From Bacteroides sp. (GTDB taxonomy: Bacteria; Bacteroidota; Bacteroidia; Bacteroidales; Muribaculaceae): a DNA stretch of 10,543 nt. A program made the position numbers and the translations under genes. This document shows, one piece after another, positions 8,340-10,543 of the stretch (position 1 is its first letter; every line of letters starts with the position of its first letter). The stretch spans positions 1 through 10,543 of the forward strand of contig JAAVDV010000048.1 of the NCBI GenBank assembly GCA_014801595.1, written 5' to 3'. The notes beneath the pieces were generated by a model. It was not told the origin of the DNA. It did not search any database and saw nothing but the letters and a program-made list of their open reading frames with translations.

Positions 8340-8386
8340 AAGTAGGTTAATTTATTAGTTTTTATTATTTATTCCATCGTAACGTT
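8340..8386 (-). promoter_or_regulatory. A/T-rich leader of the major fimbrillin gene
   Basis: The 40-odd bases before the ATG read on the coding strand as an A/T-rich tract (for example GGAATAAATAATAAAAAC) with no Shine-Dalgarno. This is typical of well-translated Bacteroidales genes. I could not find a convincing Bacteroidales promoter (TTTG plus TAnnTTTG) here or in the repeats upstream. Confidence 0.45.
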
Positions 8387-8479
8387 TTCCTCCATAGACC
8401 ATCATTCCATCATATCTTGGTTCCTCCATAGACCATCGTTCCATCATTCCATCGTATCTTGGTTCCTCCATAGACCATC
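8387..8479. repeat. Left tandem array, CCATAGACCAT orientation, 3 units
   Basis: The 17-mer TTCCTCCATAGACCATC occurs exactly at 8387-8403, 8421-8437 and 8463-8479. The spacings are 34 and 42 bases; the 8-base difference is an extra copy of a TTCCATCA-like element. Between units lie TATCTTGG and repeated TTCCATC words. A short reading frame across it (8537-8355, minus) is only the repeat translated. Confidence 0.9.
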
Positions 8480-8522
8480 GTTCCATCGTACCATCTTTAT
8501 TTTTTCTATGGTCCTCTGGTCT

Positions 8523-8681
8523 ATGGTCTATGGACAAAATCCTATGGTTCTATGGCCTATGGTCTATGGACTAAAATCCTATGGTTCTATGGCCTATGGT
8601 CTATGGACTAAAACCCCTGGTCCTATGGTCTATTGGTCTATGGAGAACCCTATGGTTCTATGGACTATCGGTTCTGGATAG
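8523..8681. repeat. Right tandem array, ATGGTCTATGG orientation, about 4 units of 36-37 bp
   Basis: ATGGTCTATGG occurs exactly at 8523-8533, 8559-8569 and 8596-8606, with a near copy at 8633-8643. Units 8535-8570 and 8571-8607 are almost identical (CTAAAATCCTATGGTTCTAT and onward). Unit 8608-8644 is degenerate, and a fourth degenerate unit runs to about 8681, across the stop codon (8667-8665) of the DUF3868 gene. The core is the exact reverse complement of the core of the left array. Confidence 0.88.
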
Positions 8682-10122
8682 CCAGCTGCCGTGCCCTGGC
8701 CAGGATGGAGAGGTTCGTGTCGGCATCCGCCACTCCCGCGGCCTTCGCCGCCTGCAGCAGAAGCTCAGCCGTATCGAAGTCGCCGCGCTTCAGAGCCAGC
8801 AGTCCGCGTGCCTGCTGGGCCTCGCCGGTATCACCCGCCTTGGCCAGATAACGCTCCGCCCCGTCAAGGTCACCATTGCGCAACGCCGTCACACCCGCGT
8901 TCAGGTTCGCCACGGGATCCGACGGATACGTCCGCACAGCTATCGACATCGCCTCATCGAACTCCTCCGACCCCGGCTCATACGTCTGCGCCACAAGGAA
9001 CATCTCCTGAAGAGACGCGTTCTTCGGCGACACCTTCATCACCTCGACCGTCTCCTCTATCGTCAGCGGACGGACAACATACTTCACCGTGTAGTCCGAG
9101 TGACGCAACGCCGGATACATCTCCGTCAGCATCACCTGGTAGCTCTGCGGGAAACGGCTCTTCAGCGCCGCGTCCTTCGCGTCGGGAGCAAGATCAGATC
9201 CGATGACCTCAAGGATACCCGCCTTGTCGGCAAGCGTCGATTTCTCAACCATGGCCTTCAATCCGGCCCAGTCCTCCGGCGTGGAGCTGGAGGTGAACAG
9301 CCTGTCGGAGAGCGTATAGAGCGATTTCACATAGTTCTTCAGCGACGCCGCGCGGCCCTCGGCCAGTTTCGCGTTCGCCGTGTACGCTCCCTCCGGGGAG
9401 GCGTAGCCGTGGATGTTTATCTCGGTGATCGACACCAGCGGATCGTTCTTGACAAGGTCGATCGTCGACGTGATCTTCCGGATCTCGGCGCGGTTGTTGC
9501 GGTAGTCGGGGAGGATGTTGGTCTGGTTGACCTTGTAGTCCACATAGGCGCTGCCCTCCTCGGCGCGTGCCTTCGTAGCCTCCACAACCGGCTGGAGGTA
9601 GGTCACCACAACCTCCGGGGCCGGACGGTTGTCGAACTCCGGGCCGAACGGCATCGTGGCCTCCCCCTGAGGGTCGCCGCAGCCGCACACATCCTCGTGG
9701 AGGCTCAGACGGCAGAGCTCCATCCACGGCTCGTAGGCCACCGCCGCCTCGCCGCTCCACAGCGTCTCCGCATCCTTGGAAAGACGGATCGCCTGCGCAC
9801 CCTCACGCTGCAGCGAGCGGTCGCGTTCATACTTGATCGCCGCGTTGCGGCCGTTGACAACGACCGACGGCAGCGCAACAGAGTCTGTCTCACCGACCAG
9901 CCACGGTGTCAGCGTCACACGCTGGTTCGAGCCCAGACGCAGACCGCTGAGGTCAAGACGGTAGGCGGCCGTCATCTCCGGGCCGCGCTTCATCAGCTCC
10001 GCGTCGACCACGCGCACACCCTCCAGGAGTGTGCCCGGGCTGACACGCCCGGCGTTCGACACGCCGGCTGTCGCCGCCGTCGCCGCCAGAATCATCATGT
10101 ATTTGTTGAATGTGATAGCCAT
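8665..10122 (-). CDS. DUF3868-family protein with OmpA-like and TPR-like regions, pilus assembly or base candidate
   Basis: A 485-residue envelope protein commonly found beside DUF3575 and fimbrillin genes in Bacteroidales; its biochemical role is not established. Residues 1-24 are a signal peptide with a likely cut after VSNA; there is no lipobox. The DUF3868 region covers about 25-180, with EPWMELCRLSL (131-141) and a CGCG at 146-149. An OmpA-like segment follows: SITEINIHGYASPEG (231-245) and NAKLAEGRAASLKNYV (250-265). It keeps the N...L...RA pattern, but the usual HTD is YAS, so peptidoglycan binding is uncertain. Residues about 370-480 are TPR-like helices (DPVANLNAGVTALRNGDLDG, then a second similar unit). 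The start at 10122 is chosen because it gives a full signal peptide; the transcript before it is a purine-rich, A-rich leader with no Shine-Dalgarno (10123-10164). An outer-membrane base or assembly factor is inferred. Confidence 0.85.
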   Translation of the reverse strand: MAITFNKYMMILAATAATAGVSNAGRVSPGTLLEGVRVVDAELMKRGPEMTAAYRLDLSGLRLGSNQRVTLTPWLVGETDSVALPSVVVNGRNAAIKYERDRSLQREGAQAIRLSKDAETLWSGEAAVAYEPWMELCRLSLHEDVCGCGDPQGEATMPFGPEFDNRPAPEVVVTYLQPVVEATKARAEEGSAYVDYKVNQTNILPDYRNNRAEIRKITSTIDLVKNDPLVSITEINIHGYASPEGAYTANAKLAEGRAASLKNYVKSLYTLSDRLFTSSSTPEDWAGLKAMVEKSTLADKAGILEVIGSDLAPDAKDAALKSRFPQSYQVMLTEMYPALRHSDYTVKYVVRPLTIEETVEVMKVSPKNASLQEMFLVAQTYEPGSEEFDEAMSIAVRTYPSDPVANLNAGVTALRNGDLDGAERYLAKAGDTGEAQQARGLLALKRGDFDTAELLLQAAKAAGVADADTNLSILARARQLAIQNR

Positions 10123-10166
10123 TCTGTAAGATTATTCAGTTTTCTTTCGTTTTTCCTTTTCTCCCC

Positions 10167-10276
10167 GCATTGCCAAAGCCTTCCTCAGCCCTTGCCGGAG
10201 CTTTAATCAGCCCCTTGCGGCAGCCTTTCCTGCCCCTTGCCGAAGCCTTTCCTGCCCCTCGCCGAAGCCTTCACCC
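10167..10276. repeat. Five degenerate 22-23 bp tandem repeats
   Basis: The plus-strand consensus is close to CCTTGCCGAAGCCTTTCCTG. The TTGC (once TCGC) core falls at 10170, 10192, 10215, 10237 and 10259, giving spacings of 22, 23, 22 and 22. The copies centred on 10220-10275 are most alike. The array lies between the DUF3575 stop and the DUF3868 leader and reads as purine-rich on the transcript. The frames through it show no sign of a real gene. Confidence 0.8.
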
Positions 10277-10297
10277 GCGCGAAGCTCGTTGGTGCCG

Positions 10298-10312
10298 GGC
10301 GGCTCCGCCGCC
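10298..10312 (-). promoter_or_regulatory. GC stem-loop directly after the DUF3575 stop codon
   Basis: GGCGGC (10298-10303) and GCCGCC (10307-10312) form a 6-bp all-GC stem with a 3-nt loop, abutting the TGA at 10315-10313. No U-tract follows, so termination is doubtful; a 3'-end or processing signal is possible. Confidence 0.35.
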
Positions 10313-10543
10313 TCAGAAGATATACATGAGGCTCACGTTGGCATGCGTCGGGCCGACGTAATGCAGCTTCCGCTCGTCGATCGTGCGCGCGCAGCGCCCG
10401 TAGAATTTCATCGACGAATAGGCGTAGCCGACACCCAGGGATGCCTCCAGGTTCCAGTGCTTCGACAGCATCCACTGATAGCCGTAGGTGATGCCGCCCC
10501 CGACGAACCAGCCCTCCGCGTGGCGACCCTTGTTGGCCGCCGA
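10313..10543 (-). CDS. DUF3575-family outer-membrane protein, C-terminal 76 residues (5' end outside window)
   Basis: The frame is open from the right edge to a TGA at 10315-10313. The visible part has the family signature: GWFVGGGITYGYQWMLSKHW, then NLEASLGVGYAYSSMKFYG, then HYVGPTHANVSLMYIF at the C-terminus. The alternating aromatic and small residues and the terminal Phe are those of an outer-membrane beta-barrel, with the last strand ending in a Phe as BAM substrates do. DUF3575 genes usually precede DUF3868 and fimbrillin genes in Bacteroidales, as here; their function is not known. An outer-membrane partner of the pilus base is inferred. It is separated from the DUF3868 start by 190 bases holding a hairpin and a tandem repeat array, so it may be in the same or a separate transcript. 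Confidence 0.85.
   Translation of the reverse strand, partial: SAANKGRHAEGWFVGGGITYGYQWMLSKHWNLEASLGVGYAYSSMKFYGRCARTIDERKLHYVGPTHANVSLMYIF

Noticed and set aside
8355..8537. Minus-strand 60-codon frame with repeated MERWSMEEPRYDG peptide
   Set aside because: The peptide is the direct translation of the left repeat array and ends in the pilin leader; it has no start context or homology that would mark it as a gene.
8380..8680. CRISPR array
   Set aside because: The units are tandem and degenerate, without unique spacers of constant length, they occur in two opposed orientations, and no cas gene is near.
8581..10206. Plus-strand open frame of 541 codons
   Set aside because: It begins inside the CTATGG repeats, is Arg/His/Leu-rich throughout, and mirrors the DUF3868 gene.
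10203..10475. Minus-strand 90-codon frame overlapping the DUF3575 end
   Set aside because: It is in another frame of the DUF3575 gene and runs through the 22-bp repeat array; the DUF3575 frame has the clear family signature.

Overview
The window reads as part of a type V pilus (fimbrillin-type fimbria) operon from a member of the order Bacteroidales. All seven genes lie on the minus strand and are read from right to left. The taxonomic call rests on the gene families (Mfa1/FimA-type fimbrillins, an Mfa2/FimB-type anchor, DUF3868 and DUF3575 proteins), the many Bacteroidales-style lipoprotein signals, and A-rich leaders without Shine-Dalgarno sequences. The DNA is GC-rich by eye, which would suit a gut lineage such as Muribaculaceae or Rikenellaceae, but the genus cannot be fixed from the sequence alone.

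Layout in transcription order. 10543-10313 is the 3' end of a DUF3575 outer-membrane protein, followed by a GC hairpin and a 22-23 bp tandem repeat array. 10122-8665 is a DUF3868 protein with an OmpA-like middle domain and a TPR-like tail. 8664-8340 is a 325-bp spacer built almost wholly of CTATGG/CCATAG repeats in two opposed arrays, ending in an A/T-rich leader. 8339-6792 is the probable major fimbrillin (Mfa1-like). A 150-bp spacer with three consecutive stem-loops follows. 6641-5670 is the Mfa2/FimB-like anchor. 5571-4102 is a minor Mfa1-family fimbrillin. 4093-1604 is a large fimbrillin-like protein whose C-terminus resembles a family 26 starch-binding module. 1550 to the left edge is a further large fimbrial lipoprotein with a BACON-like Ig domain, cut off by the window.

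How the parts fit (inference from the Porphyromonas gingivalis mfa1-mfa5 locus and gut type V pili): the DUF3575/DUF3868 pair would form an envelope base or assembly module; the Mfa1-like protein would polymerise into the shaft; the Mfa2-like protein would anchor it; the minor fimbrillin and the two large lipoproteins would be accessory or tip proteins. The four pilin-like proteins each carry a Thr/Ser-Arg-Ala motif 31-38 residues after the lipobox cysteine, where P. gingivalis fimbrillins are cut before assembly. The anchor has no such motif near its N-terminus.

The most interesting points are the putative glycan-binding tip protein, the opposed repeat arrays directly upstream of the major pilin, and the hairpin cluster directly downstream of it.
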